Position numbers and translations under genes: made by a program. DNA of 64,000 bases from Flavobacterium sp. YO12. GTDB taxonomy: Bacteria; Bacteroidota; Bacteroidia; Flavobacteriales; Flavobacteriaceae. Location: contig NZ_NRQU01000013.1 of the NCBI RefSeq assembly GCF_004119495.1, positions 1 to 64,000 of the forward strand. Direction: 5' to 3'. This document shows, in pieces, positions 51,769 through 62,400 of this stretch. Numbering within the stretch: position 1 is the first letter of the stretch; every line of letters starts with the position of its first letter. Under the pieces are notes generated by a model. It was not told where the DNA came from and did not search any database. It worked only from the letters and a program-made list of their open reading frames with translations.

Positions 51769-52770
51769 TTAAATTCCTAATGATTTAAATAATTCTAAAA
51801 GCGATTTCTCTGAAGGTCTCGGCGCATCAGCTGAAACAATATATCCTTTTGGATCGATTAGAATAAATCTTGGAATACCATCAACCATATACTCTTTCAT
51901 AAAATTCTGATCTCCTTTGGCATACAATTGCATACCCGAAAGTTTCTGGTCAATTACCATTTTTTTCCACTTATCATGATCTTTTATCCTATCAACAGAT
52001 ATACTTACAAATACAATATTTTTATCATGGTATTTACTTTCTACTTCTTTTAAAAATGGAATTTCGGCTTTGCATGGTCCGCACCAAGTTGCCCATAAAT
52101 CAATATAAACATATTTACCTTTTAAATCGTCCAGCGATACGTTTCCACCCGAAAAATTCTCGTAATCTTTGAATTTTGGTGTTTCTTTTCCTTTAAAGGC
52201 AAGCAGTTTTTGTTTGCTTTCAAATGTTTCACTCAAATATTTAACTAAACTTTCAATTTCTTTTTTCTGAGCTTCTACAAAAACCGGTTCCATATTTTTT
52301 GAATTACTAAGAAGAGAACTCAATTCTGTTTTTATACTTTTAATACTGTTTTGAAATTCAAGACTGCTTAGAGCCATTAAATTCTCAAAATTGACTTTTT
52401 TTTCTTCAAGACGAGCACGGTCAGCTAAATAATTATTTTCCAACTCACCTTTACCTGTATATTTAATTGTCTCATCAAACTGCTTTGCATCAAGAGTTAC
52501 TTGTAAATCATAACCATTCTTTAGGTATACGTTTGTCTTTTCTTTTCCGTCAAAAAGAACATAATTTCCTTCTTTTATTTTTAAGGTGTCTGAAAAAGTT
52601 CCGTCGCTGTTAACTTTTATTTTTTTTATAATTTTTCTCTGTCCAATCACCAAAGAGTCTGAGTTCTTATTCGTGATTTTTCCAGACAAAGTCACATACT
52701 CAATAGCAGTGTCTTTTTTTCCGGCTGCAACAACAATGGCTATTGCAAGTATTAAAAGTATTTTCTTCAT
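51769..52770 (-). CDS. TlpA-like thioredoxin-fold protein; lipobox Cys replaced by Gly
   Basis: This 333-aa protein has an N-terminal beta-rich region (DUF4369-like, about residues 25-120), a helical linker, and a TlpA/ResA thioredoxin domain with the active motif WATWCGPCKAEIPFL. The expected lipoprotein signal VAAC is VVAAG-KKD here, that is GGA where Cys would be TGT or TGC, so it may be secreted rather than lipidated, or the base may be wrong. It is the last gene of the SusCD cluster, 250 bp after the M16 gene. Confidence 0.85.
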   Translation of the reverse strand: MKKILLILAIAIVVAAGKKDTAIEYVTLSGKITNKNSDSLVIGQRKIIKKIKVNSDGTFSDTLKIKEGNYVLFDGKEKTNVYLKNGYDLQVTLDAKQFDETIKYTGKGELENNYLADRARLEEKKVNFENLMALSSLEFQNSIKSIKTELSSLLSNSKNMEPVFVEAQKKEIESLVKYLSETFESKQKLLAFKGKETPKFKDYENFSGGNVSLDDLKGKYVYIDLWATWCGPCKAEIPFLKEVESKYHDKNIVFVSISVDRIKDHDKWKKMVIDQKLSGMQLYAKGDQNFMKEYMVDGIPRFILIDPKGYIVSADAPRPSEKSLLELFKSLGI

Positions 52771-53019
52771 TTTTATTTCAATTTATTAATTCCTTCTGTA
52801 AGTCATTTTAAATACTCCTTCCAAAAACTATCTTTTTCATTTTAGATTAAATTAAAGGGCTGCTTATTACATCAGCCCTATCGCCTTGTATTTTTACTTA
52901 CTAATTCAAAATCCAAAAGCCCAATACCATTAAATTTTTCCAATCACTGCTCATTGATTTGAGTCTTCTTAAATCTATCCAATTTAATCTCGACTCTAGA
53001 AAAACTACATGGCATTTAA

Positions 53020-55791
53020 TTATTTTTCTTCCAAAGTACCTGCTTTGATGATCACCAGTTTATCTAAATCAACATATTTTTTAATCGACTGGTTAACCTG
53101 ATCCAATGTTACTGCTTCAATATCTTTTACGTATTGCTCAAGATATTCTGGATTATTTCCGCGCTCTAAGTTTTTAAGAATAGTGCCTGACAACCCTGAT
53201 GTTGTAGCTAAGCCTACTTTAAAACTTCCTATAAGGTTGGCTTTTTTAGCAGTAAGTTCTTCTGCTGTTACACCATCTTTTGCCCACTTGTTTATTTGAA
53301 CCATCGTTGCATCAAGTCCTTTTTGAAACAATTGAGGATTAAATGATGCATTTACATACCAGTATCCTCCTGCATAATCATGACCGCTATGTGCAGAGCT
53401 GATGTTATACGTTAGTCCATCATTATCACGAACCGTCATCATTAATCGTCCAGAGAAATCACCTCCTAAAATACCCGTTGCAATATAAAAAGGCAAAAAG
53501 TCTTTATCCTTACGTTTTATCCCAGTATACTGGCCAATAAACATTTCGGCAGAAGATTTTTGCGGGATGAAGACAACTTTAGTCTGCCCATTCACTTTTG
53601 TTGGTTCAACTGATTTAATTCCTGCTACTTCACCAGACATGAATCCTTTGAAATTATTATTTAAAGAAGTGTACAACGTTTTAGTATCTACATCACCTGC
53701 TGCTACTAAATGCATTCCCTTGGTTCCAAAATAAGTATTGTGAAAAGCTTTCAAATCATTTAAAGTTATAGCCTCTAATTCTTTTAATGATGCGTCAGTA
53801 TCTAAACTATAGTTCGGATTGCCCTTAGTGTACAAAGCCTGCATTAAAGTCTGTCCTCCTTGTGTTTTAGGATTATCTAAACGTTGTTTTAAACTGCTTG
53901 CAAATTGTTTTTTAACAAGCTGGAATTCTTTTTCATCAAACAACGGATAACGCAATTCTTCAGACAGTAAAGCAATCGCTTGGTTAAGGTCTTTTTTAAG
54001 ACATTTGAAATTGATATTAATGTTGTATTTATCAGCTCCTACATTTATTGAAAGTCCTATTTTTTCTAATTTTTCAGCAAATTGGAATTTATTATTTTTA
54101 GTAGTACCCGCTTCTAATAATTGAGTCACAAAACCTGGTACTAAACTATTACCGCCTTTATTGAAATAATCAGCAATAGGAAAACTAGCCGATACCGTTA
54201 CAAGGTCTTTTGCTCCCGTTTTTACTGATACAACATCAATACCTGCAACAGATTTTCGGACATAATTTTCACCTTTTACCGAAGATACAATAGTCTCATA
54301 ATTCGATTGGATTTGCTCCATAGCCTGAACTGTTGAAGGGATTGCTGTTTCTGTTTCAGCCAGTTCTGGATTTCTAAAGAATACTTTAGAGTCATTCTCA
54401 TTTACTTTATTGGCTTGAGCCATTGTCTTGGTCTGCTCACCTTTTTGAACTGGAATAAAATACCCTGTAGTGCTTTGATCCTCTACCAAATATTGTTTGG
54501 CAACACGATTGACATCAGCAACGGTCACTTTGCTCAAACGCTCAGAACCTGTTATGTAATCTTTCCAGTCACCGCCGGCAATAGCTTCATTAAGTTCGTC
54601 AGCAATAGCCGCTGAACCGTCACGCGAAAGAATGGTTGTAGCATTTAGTTTTGCTATTACACGATCAACTTCTGCTTGAGTGACACCATCTTTTTTGATT
54701 CTTTCAATCATGGCTGCCAATTGAGAGCTGATCTCTTCTTGTTTTTTATCAGGAGTTAATCCCAATCCGATTGTTAACAAATTAACTTCTTTAAAATTGG
54801 AAGCTTGAGCATAACCATACATAGCAATTCCCGTATCTACAAATGTTTTATTGATATGCGAAGAAGTGCCTGAACCAATAATTTCGGACAAAACGGCTAA
54901 AGCAGGACTATCGGCGTGCATACGACCTGGTGTTTTATAGGCTACCAGCACTACAGACTGCTGTCCTGGTTTTTTCATAACAACACGACGAGGACCGTAC
55001 TGGACTGGTTCTGTAGTATAAGGCTCCGGCATACTGTGTGGTGCTTTAGTAATTTTACCAAAGTACTTATCTACTAATTTAAAAACGTTTTCCTTTTGAA
55101 AATCACCAATAATGGTTAGGGTTGCATTGTCAGGCCAATAATAGGTATCATAGAATTTTTTCAAGGCTTCCATAGGCATATTTTCAATATCCGCACGCCA
55201 TCCAATAGTAGCATGATGGTACGGATATGCCATATAAGCGGCAGCCATAATTTCGGTAGCAAGCGCTGTATTGGGATTATTTTCAGCACGCTCAAACTCA
55301 TTTCGCACTACAGTCATTTCCGAATCTTTGTCTTCTTTTAAAAGTAAAGAATTACGCATACGGTCGGCTTCGATATGCATGGCTACTTCAATCTGATCTG
55401 AAGGAATAGTTTCGTAATAGTTGGTACGGTCATACCAAGTAGTAGCATTCATATTAGCACCAATGTTTTGCAAGACGCTAAATATTGCTGTTCCTTTACG
55501 CTTGTTAAATGTAGGGGTTCCTTTAAAATTCAGGTGTTCTAAAAGGTGGGTAGAACCTGTATTACCGGTAACTTCATGTTTGGATCCCACACGATACACA
55601 ATTTGCACGGTAACTACGGGAGCAGAATTGTCCTGTATCAGCAAGATGTTCATTCCGTTGGGTTGGTATTGGTATTCTTCAATTCCGCCTAACTCCTGAA
55701 CTTTTTTAAAGTCAGCTGGATTAGATTGTGCATTTAACGCTGCTGCTGCCAGCAATATAAAAGCGCTATGGTATAAAAAGTTCTTTTTCAT
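53020..55791 (-). CDS. M16 family zinc metallopeptidase, secreted
   Basis: This 923-aa, two-halves insulinase-type peptidase has a signal peptide. The inverted zinc motif HxxEH is in STHLLEHLNFKGT, and the distal Glu follows in VRNEFERAENN about 75 residues on. The second half (from about residue 490) lacks an HxxEH, as is usual for the inactive half. It degrades peptides of limited size. Its 5' neighbour is a DsbD-N-like protein with 1-bp spacing, so the two are co-translated. Confidence 0.93.
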   Translation of the reverse strand: MKKNFLYHSAFILLAAAALNAQSNPADFKKVQELGGIEEYQYQPNGMNILLIQDNSAPVVTVQIVYRVGSKHEVTGNTGSTHLLEHLNFKGTPTFNKRKGTAIFSVLQNIGANMNATTWYDRTNYYETIPSDQIEVAMHIEADRMRNSLLLKEDKDSEMTVVRNEFERAENNPNTALATEIMAAAYMAYPYHHATIGWRADIENMPMEALKKFYDTYYWPDNATLTIIGDFQKENVFKLVDKYFGKITKAPHSMPEPYTTEPVQYGPRRVVMKKPGQQSVVLVAYKTPGRMHADSPALAVLSEIIGSGTSSHINKTFVDTGIAMYGYAQASNFKEVNLLTIGLGLTPDKKQEEISSQLAAMIERIKKDGVTQAEVDRVIAKLNATTILSRDGSAAIADELNEAIAGGDWKDYITGSERLSKVTVADVNRVAKQYLVEDQSTTGYFIPVQKGEQTKTMAQANKVNENDSKVFFRNPELAETETAIPSTVQAMEQIQSNYETIVSSVKGENYVRKSVAGIDVVSVKTGAKDLVTVSASFPIADYFNKGGNSLVPGFVTQLLEAGTTKNNKFQFAEKLEKIGLSINVGADKYNININFKCLKKDLNQAIALLSEELRYPLFDEKEFQLVKKQFASSLKQRLDNPKTQGGQTLMQALYTKGNPNYSLDTDASLKELEAITLNDLKAFHNTYFGTKGMHLVAAGDVDTKTLYTSLNNNFKGFMSGEVAGIKSVEPTKVNGQTKVVFIPQKSSAEMFIGQYTGIKRKDKDFLPFYIATGILGGDFSGRLMMTVRDNDGLTYNISSAHSGHDYAGGYWYVNASFNPQLFQKGLDATMVQINKWAKDGVTAEELTAKKANLIGSFKVGLATTSGLSGTILKNLERGNNPEYLEQYVKDIEAVTLDQVNQSIKKYVDLDKLVIIKAGTLEEK

Positions 55792-55792
55792 T

Positions 55793-56305
55793 TTAATTTA
55801 TAATAATTTCTTTTGATAATAATACTGGTGGAAAACATTTACGGGCATCACAAACTTGAAAATAAAGACCCGCACTTACAACACCTTTAGCAGGTTGTTC
55901 AACTTTACAATATTGTATAAAATAAGACTGATCTTCATAGATATAAACGCCATTTTCATAGGGTTTGCTTGGAGAAGCTTCTACTTTATCATGTTTTAAA
56001 TAACCGTTTGGCACTGTAAATTGAGCCTCAGCAGCAACATAAGGCTCCGTATCTGGCACGAAAGCATAGGTATGCCATCCTGGGTTAATTGAAGCTTTAA
56101 GGATAATTGCCAACTGTGATTTATCTTCTGACCAAACTATATCTGCATTTACTGTAACTGGATTTAAATCGTTTGTCTTATCAGTTTGCAATACTTTTAC
56201 TTTTTGTAATGCATCTTGTTTTAACTTTGGCTGGATCATAAAATTTTGACTCCAGCACATTTTTACAGCAAACAAGCAGGCAATTAAATAATATTTTAGG
56301 CTCAT
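55793..56305 (-). CDS. DsbD N-terminal-domain-like periplasmic protein
   Basis: This 170-aa protein has a signal peptide. The segment AIILKASINPGWHTYAF, the FTVPNGYLKHDKVEASPSKPYENG strand pair, and the near-C-terminal VCDARKCFPPVLLSKEI, with its C-x4-C pair, resemble the immunoglobulin-like alpha domain of protein-disulfide reductase DsbD. The membrane and gamma domains are absent, so it is a stand-alone form. It may pass electrons to TlpA in the same cluster. Confidence 0.72.
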   Translation of the reverse strand: MSLKYYLIACLFAVKMCWSQNFMIQPKLKQDALQKVKVLQTDKTNDLNPVTVNADIVWSEDKSQLAIILKASINPGWHTYAFVPDTEPYVAAEAQFTVPNGYLKHDKVEASPSKPYENGVYIYEDQSYFIQYCKVEQPAKGVVSAGLYFQVCDARKCFPPVLLSKEIIIN

Positions 56306-56316
56306 ATTTTTTTTAT

Positions 56317-57882
56317 TTAAAGAGACTTTGTTAATTCTTCAATTTGAGCTTTATTTCTTGGTCTGGTTTTAGGATTTTTATTTTCATCTTTATTAATCCA
56401 AACATAACCTCCTACCTCAGTAAAGAGCAGGTCTTTTTTGTTTTTTGTATACCAGCTGCGCCATTCTTTTGCTGAATTAAAATTTTCTAAGGTATAGCGT
56501 AATAAAATTCGTTTTGCTTTTTGAACGTCTGTTCCTTGTTCTAAAAGCGTAATGGCTTTATCTAAAACTTTACTATCTGTATTAGCTGTTTTTAAGCTTT
56601 TAATATCCTGATCTACTATTAAATCATAAGAAGCATTAGGCTGAGAATAAAAATAAGGTCTATTCTCTTTTATAAAATTTCTTATTTTCAACGTATCTAT
56701 ACCTACACTTTTACCCCATGAAGTTCTTTCAAAGGTCTTTTTAAGATATTCTTCTCTGGTTAGTAACGGACTTGCCGTGCTTTCACTAATAATTTTGTCT
56801 TCTTCATTTAATTCCTCCCCGCGATCTTTTTTGGCTTGCACTCTTGCTTTAGCCTTTTTATCTGATTCGTTGCCTCTATTAATTGCATTACAAAAGAATT
56901 CGTACGACTTTGCAGTGGTATAAAAATATAATTCGTCAGCAAAATCTTTTGTGGCGATACGCTCATTGTACTTTCTTACTATTAACTGATCGTTTTTATG
57001 CTTGTACATATACGCTACCGTATTTACAAAAACAACTTTAGCTTCTTCGGTCATGTAATCTGGTGATCCTGCAAAACCCCATAAAAAGAAATTGCCGTGT
57101 CTGCCTAAAGCAACTGCCGTTTTTTGTTTAGAAGAAACTCCGCCAGAAATTATTTCTGAGTTTGGAGCATCTTCAAAACCCCATCCGCGTGCTACTAACC
57201 CAATGCGATATCCTTTTCCGTTTTGGTAACCTTCTTTGTCTACTTCCCACATTGGTATTTTTGCAGGTTCATTAAGACCATCATAAGCTTCAAGTACACC
57301 ATAAGGTGTATCCATATCTTTCATGGTTACAGTAGTTTTATAAGGTCCTTTAAAAATTTCGTGGCTGGTATTGGTATGATGTGCATGCCTGTCAAGACAT
57401 AGGCAGTACCAATCTAGTTTAGAACCTAAACTAGCACCTAATACTGAAGCAGTGTGCCCTATAAAAATAGATGCGCTGTTAAAATCGTCGCTTAAAAACT
57501 TAGTAGGTTCAAAACTTATTAATTCACCGGTTACTGGATCATTTTTTATAACTCTGTCTTTTATTTTTGTAGTCATTTCATCAAAAATGGTAACATCATA
57601 ATTTTTTGACATTGCCTCCTTATATTCGCGAGCATCAACTGTTGTTACAGATGTGAAGTATTTTTCTAGTAAATTTTTAAAGGAAAACATTCTTGTACCA
57701 TATTCTGCTTTAAATCTTTCTTTGTCCATACCTCCAATTGCACTAATTGATTCTAAATTGGGCATTGGTTTATCTTTACTGTAACCTACATACAGAACTT
57801 TTATATTTTCTTTTTTCTGGCTGAATGAATGAACTGATGACAGACATAGCATTACAATCAGTACTTTAAAAATTGTTTTCAT
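56317..57882 (-). CDS. Secreted protein of unknown function in the SusCD cluster
   Basis: A signal peptide is followed by 500 residues. The N-terminal part (IKVLYVGYSKDKPMPNLESISA, EYKEAMSKNYDVTIFDEMTTK, SIFIGHTASVLGASLGSKLDWYCLCLDRHAHHTN, LGRHGNFFLWGFAGSP) has the alternating strands of a class I glutamine-amidotransferase/ThuA-like alpha/beta fold. A His-rich motif DRHAHHTNTSHE could bind metal. The C-terminal third is charged and helical. I do not recognise a family with confidence. Position between SusD and the DsbD-N-like gene suggests substrate processing. Confidence 0.6.
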   Translation of the reverse strand: MKTIFKVLIVMLCLSSVHSFSQKKENIKVLYVGYSKDKPMPNLESISAIGGMDKERFKAEYGTRMFSFKNLLEKYFTSVTTVDAREYKEAMSKNYDVTIFDEMTTKIKDRVIKNDPVTGELISFEPTKFLSDDFNSASIFIGHTASVLGASLGSKLDWYCLCLDRHAHHTNTSHEIFKGPYKTTVTMKDMDTPYGVLEAYDGLNEPAKIPMWEVDKEGYQNGKGYRIGLVARGWGFEDAPNSEIISGGVSSKQKTAVALGRHGNFFLWGFAGSPDYMTEEAKVVFVNTVAYMYKHKNDQLIVRKYNERIATKDFADELYFYTTAKSYEFFCNAINRGNESDKKAKARVQAKKDRGEELNEEDKIISESTASPLLTREEYLKKTFERTSWGKSVGIDTLKIRNFIKENRPYFYSQPNASYDLIVDQDIKSLKTANTDSKVLDKAITLLEQGTDVQKAKRILLRYTLENFNSAKEWRSWYTKNKKDLLFTEVGGYVWINKDENKNPKTRPRNKAQIEELTKSL

Positions 57883-57943
57883 AATTATTGCTTTTTTTTA
57901 TACAGCAGCCCAACAAAGCAGGCTGCTGTTAGTATTAACCCGA

Positions 57944-59470
57944 TTAGTATTTATTCTGAACAATTTGATTTTGAGAAGAAACTATTTCAGTATAAGGAAT
58001 AGGTCTTGCAAATTTTCTTGATTTTAGTTCCAGCGTATAATTAATAGGGGTTCCACTTTTATTAATTCCTGCCGCAGAATATGGCAAAAAGGTTCTTGTA
58101 ATTAATACATCATCTGCAGGATTATCATTGTTATTAAAACGTCTGATGTCTGCCCAACGGGTTGTAAAAGGCATCTCTCTTCTTCTTTCTAATAAAATTT
58201 TTGCAAGTGCATCCCCTTGAGAAGAAGCGCTTAAATCACGCACATTTGCAGGTGCCGCAACGTCGAATCTTGCTATTCTTAATTGATTTACGGTTTGAAT
58301 ACCTTGAGCCCATTGTCCTTTGCGAGCCTCACATTCTGCTTTTATCAATAGCATTTCTGGAGTAGAAGGTCCATTTAAAATATCTGATTTAAAGAAAAAG
58401 ATATAAGCCGGATAGTCGTATGCTGGTCTTACTGCACCACGGCTATACGAATAACCTTCAACGATATGATATTTATATCTTAAATCATAGGTTTTGTCAT
58501 AACAATTTAACAAATTTTGAGAAGGAAAATAATTCCAATAACCATTAGATAAAGTCCTAAAGAAATAAGATTCTCCCCATTTCAATCTATCAGATACATC
58601 GCCCTGTAAATCGTGCGTATAGGGATACTGAATGTTATAGGTTTGCTGGGTTGGATTAAAAATAGTTACTGGCGCTGGAACGGTTGACATACGCATTTCG
58701 GTATTGTAATTACGTAAAGTGCTTTGTTCTGCTAAAGCCTTTTCAGCATAAGACTGCGCATTTGTATAGTCATTTTTAGCTAAATAAAAACGAGCAGCAA
58801 AACCTTTTACTGCAACGGTACTGGCTCTCCATGTTCTTTTCAGTCCATTTACAGTTTGTAAGGTTCTGGTTATTTTTAATGCGGCAGCTAAATCGGCTTC
58901 CATAAAGTCCCACGTTTCCTTTAAAGAAGCTCTCACTAAAGATTGTTCGAAACTTCCAGATGTTTTGATCGGTAATCCCATCTCTTCCATGTTTTCAGTA
59001 CTATAAGGCAGACAATACACGTTTGCTAGCTGAAAATAACTGTAAGCTCTAATAAAGTGTGCTTCTGCTTCTAATTGCGCTTTATTTTCGGCTGTACCGC
59101 TTACTTTTGGAAGTGTTTCTAAAATCATGTTAGCATAAAACACTTTCTTCCATTCACCATTCCAAAAAGGAGAATTTATAGCAGGTTGATTTTCAGTATC
59201 CCAAACTGCCGAATAAAGATTTGGCAGCTGCATATAATTATTTAAATTTTGATACAAAGTAACATCAACAGCAAAATCATCAGTTCCATAAGCTACTTCT
59301 TGCGAATACTCATTATACAATTGATTATAATTATTTAAAAGAGTCTCTAAATCATCTATACTAGTTGGCACCACAGCAGATGTTTTTGATGGACTTTCAT
59401 CTAAATAGTCACTACAGCTTATTATAGTACTGCATAAAGCAAATACTAATAAATATTTTGAAATTTTCAT
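57944..59470 (-). CDS. SusD/RagB family outer-membrane lipoprotein
   Basis: This 508-aa protein has a lipobox in LVFALCSTIISC, with Cys at about residue 19. SusD features: TPR-like helical N-terminal region with AQLEAEAHFIRAYSYFQLANVYCLPY, and the C-terminal MLLIKAECEARKGQWAQGIQTVNQLRIARF and LLERRREMPFTTRWADIRRFN. It caps the SusC transporter and binds the nutrient. SusC lies 11 bp upstream. Confidence 0.93.
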   Translation of the reverse strand: MKISKYLLVFALCSTIISCSDYLDESPSKTSAVVPTSIDDLETLLNNYNQLYNEYSQEVAYGTDDFAVDVTLYQNLNNYMQLPNLYSAVWDTENQPAINSPFWNGEWKKVFYANMILETLPKVSGTAENKAQLEAEAHFIRAYSYFQLANVYCLPYSTENMEEMGLPIKTSGSFEQSLVRASLKETWDFMEADLAAALKITRTLQTVNGLKRTWRASTVAVKGFAARFYLAKNDYTNAQSYAEKALAEQSTLRNYNTEMRMSTVPAPVTIFNPTQQTYNIQYPYTHDLQGDVSDRLKWGESYFFRTLSNGYWNYFPSQNLLNCYDKTYDLRYKYHIVEGYSYSRGAVRPAYDYPAYIFFFKSDILNGPSTPEMLLIKAECEARKGQWAQGIQTVNQLRIARFDVAAPANVRDLSASSQGDALAKILLERRREMPFTTRWADIRRFNNNDNPADDVLITRTFLPYSAAGINKSGTPINYTLELKSRKFARPIPYTEIVSSQNQIVQNKY

Positions 59471-59481
59471 ATCTGTCTTTA

Positions 59482-62400
59482 TTAAAAGTTAAAGTTGAAA
59501 CCTAAAGTAAAAGCACTTTGTAATTTTAAACCGCCTCTTGGATATTCTGGATCCTCTCCAAAATCATTGAACAAAATAGTTCCGACATTATTAGCCTGTA
59601 CAAAAAGATTGAATGAATCTAAACCAATTTGAGATATTATTTTTCTATCTAATGAATAGGTTAAATTAATTTCCTGAAAACGAATATGAGAAGCATCAGC
59701 TGTTAGATAATCCATATTATTCGTAAATTGTGGATAGAAATAATATCTAGGCTCATCCGTTACAATAGGAATTATTTGGTTTGGATCACCGTTTACCACT
59801 TCACTGTATTTCGAATTAATCCCTTGATTTCCGGTAACAGATGATGGATAATTGAACCCTTGACGTCTAAATACGTGCCCGAATTTTGCAGTAATAATAA
59901 ATGAAAAATCAAAATCGTATATTTTAAAAGAGTTTCGCATACCAATATTGGTTGGTGCCACTGCGGTACCCTGAGGCATTAAAAAGGTTTTTGCATCTCC
60001 TGTAACATATGTGGTAATGTTAACCGGTTGATTATTTGGACCTATAACTGATGGTTTTATAACAGGACTAGTCTCGGTTCCAAAATTGTGCATACCAGCA
60101 TATTGATAAGACCAGATCGTATTTGCATTATATCCTTGAATGTAACTATAAGTAGGATCTCCGGTACTGCCGTTTAAATTGGAATCAAAGTAACTATTCA
60201 CAAAAAAACTGGTAATTTCATTTTTGTTATAAGCAAAATTAAAAGAGCCATTCCATTGAATGTTTTTGGTAATAGGCAATGAAGTTCCTAAAACAACCTC
60301 TATCCCTTTGTTTACCATCTCTCCATTATTAAACTTTTGAGCAGTAGTTCCATTAACTGCTGCTATAGATTGATTTACAATAAGATCGTAACTTCTTTTA
60401 TGATAAAGATCTACACTTCCAAAAAGTTTATTATCGAATAAACCAAAATCAAGTCCAAGATTTTTCGTTTCTGTTTTTTCCCAACGCAAATTAGGGTTAC
60501 CGAAACTTGAAATAGTAGATTTTGGCTCTAAAGTAACATTGTCTAAAGCTGAAATTCTATTTAAAAGCGGCAAAACAGAAGTTGAATTATCGACATTTCC
60601 ATTAAATCCGTATGTTGCTCTAAGGCTTAATTTACTAATTGTATTATTGTTACTTAAGAATTTTTCATTTGACACATTCCAGCTCGCTCCAACTGACCAA
60701 AATGGATCGTATCTCATTTTAGGATCATCAGTAATTAAATTAGAAGCATCTGTACGGTAACTTGCCGTAATATTATATCTCCTGTCATAAGTATAGCCTA
60801 GATTAGAAAAAACAGAAACAAAACGATTGGTTAGTTCTGTTTGTTTTGTAACAGGAATAACATTAAAAGGAAAAGAAAATACAGCATTTGACAATGGTTC
60901 ACCTCCCCACATAGTTGATGTATTATAAGGATTCAAAAGCTGTGAACTGGTCAATCTGTCTGGACTATATCCAAACTGGTCAGGATTCTGGATAGTTCTA
61001 ACAGTTGTATTTTGGATTTCAGAACCTGCAATGAAATTTATACCGTGAACATCATTAAAAGTTCGGTTAAAATTTAGTTGATTTCTAAAATTGTACGAAT
61101 TATTATTTAGTCTATTCGATTGTAAAACACCTCCTGTAGGAACGTTTTGTACCGGCTTCGTAGAATTAAAATTCCAGCTTGAAGATCTGTTTATAAAATC
61201 CTTAACCGCAAAAGTTTTATCACTCGAATAATTATTAGTATCATTTCTTAATAATTGATACTGAATTTTAGAATTGAATGTTAATCCATCAATAATTTTA
61301 AACGTTAATCCTGCCTGAATACGTGTATTCAAATATTCTGTATTATAATCTCTATTCTGTACATCAGTTATTGGATTGTATGACCAATCAGAATAAGCGA
61401 ATTTTTGTAATGGAAAATAAGCATTCACATTAGGCATGTAGTATTTTAAATACGACATGTCTGTATAGTTCCCATTTCCGTCCACAAGCATATCCCATGG
61501 AGCCAAAGATCTAATAACATCTAACATACTTTGACCACCGCTTGGGTACTGAGAAAAGCTATTGCCCGAATTTGAATCTACATTTCTATACTGCAGCATT
61601 CCTGCAAAATTGAAATCTAGAAATTTATTCAGGTTAGTAACATTTGAAAAATCGATCTGATATTTACTTGATTTATCTCCAACGAAAAAAGTCTGGTTGT
61701 TTTCATACATCAATGAAAGATTATTTTTCATTTTATCAGTACCGCCGGCAATATTAAAATTATACTGTCTGGTAATAGGAGATTGTAATAAATACTTTTC
61801 AATCTGACCTTTATTGTTTAGTGTGCTAAGCCTAGCCAATTCAGCATCTCTTTGTGCAGGAGTGATTCTTCCTAAAGATGCCTCAGTCATGGCTGTCATG
61901 GCTAATGATCGAGAATTGTAGGACGTAATAGCCGCACTCATAGGAGTACCTAAACCAAAAATGTTCGTATCAAAAGCAATTTGTTCATATTCGATTGTCT
62001 CTTTAGCCGAAGCTAAACCCACCGTATAATCGAGGTCTAATTTAGGTGACATTCTCACAAAAGAGGAGAAAGACACATTGGTTTTGCCTTTTTTAGCCTT
62101 TTTAGTAGTCAGTACAATAACCCCATTTGCGGATCTTGCTCCCCAAATAGAAGCTGCCGCAGCATCTTTTAAAACGGTTACAGATTCTACATCATTCGGG
62201 TTTATACTGCTGAATCCTCCTTCTATAGGAAAACCATCTAAGACTATCAGCGGTTGAGAATTTGCAAACAAACTAGACTGTCCTCTAATTTGAAATTCGA
62301 TAGAACCATCTGCATTTATAGTACTCTGCATACCGGCTACACTACCTACTAAACGTTCTGCGATACTAGAAGATGGTTTTGAAAGCTGCTCTTTATCTAC

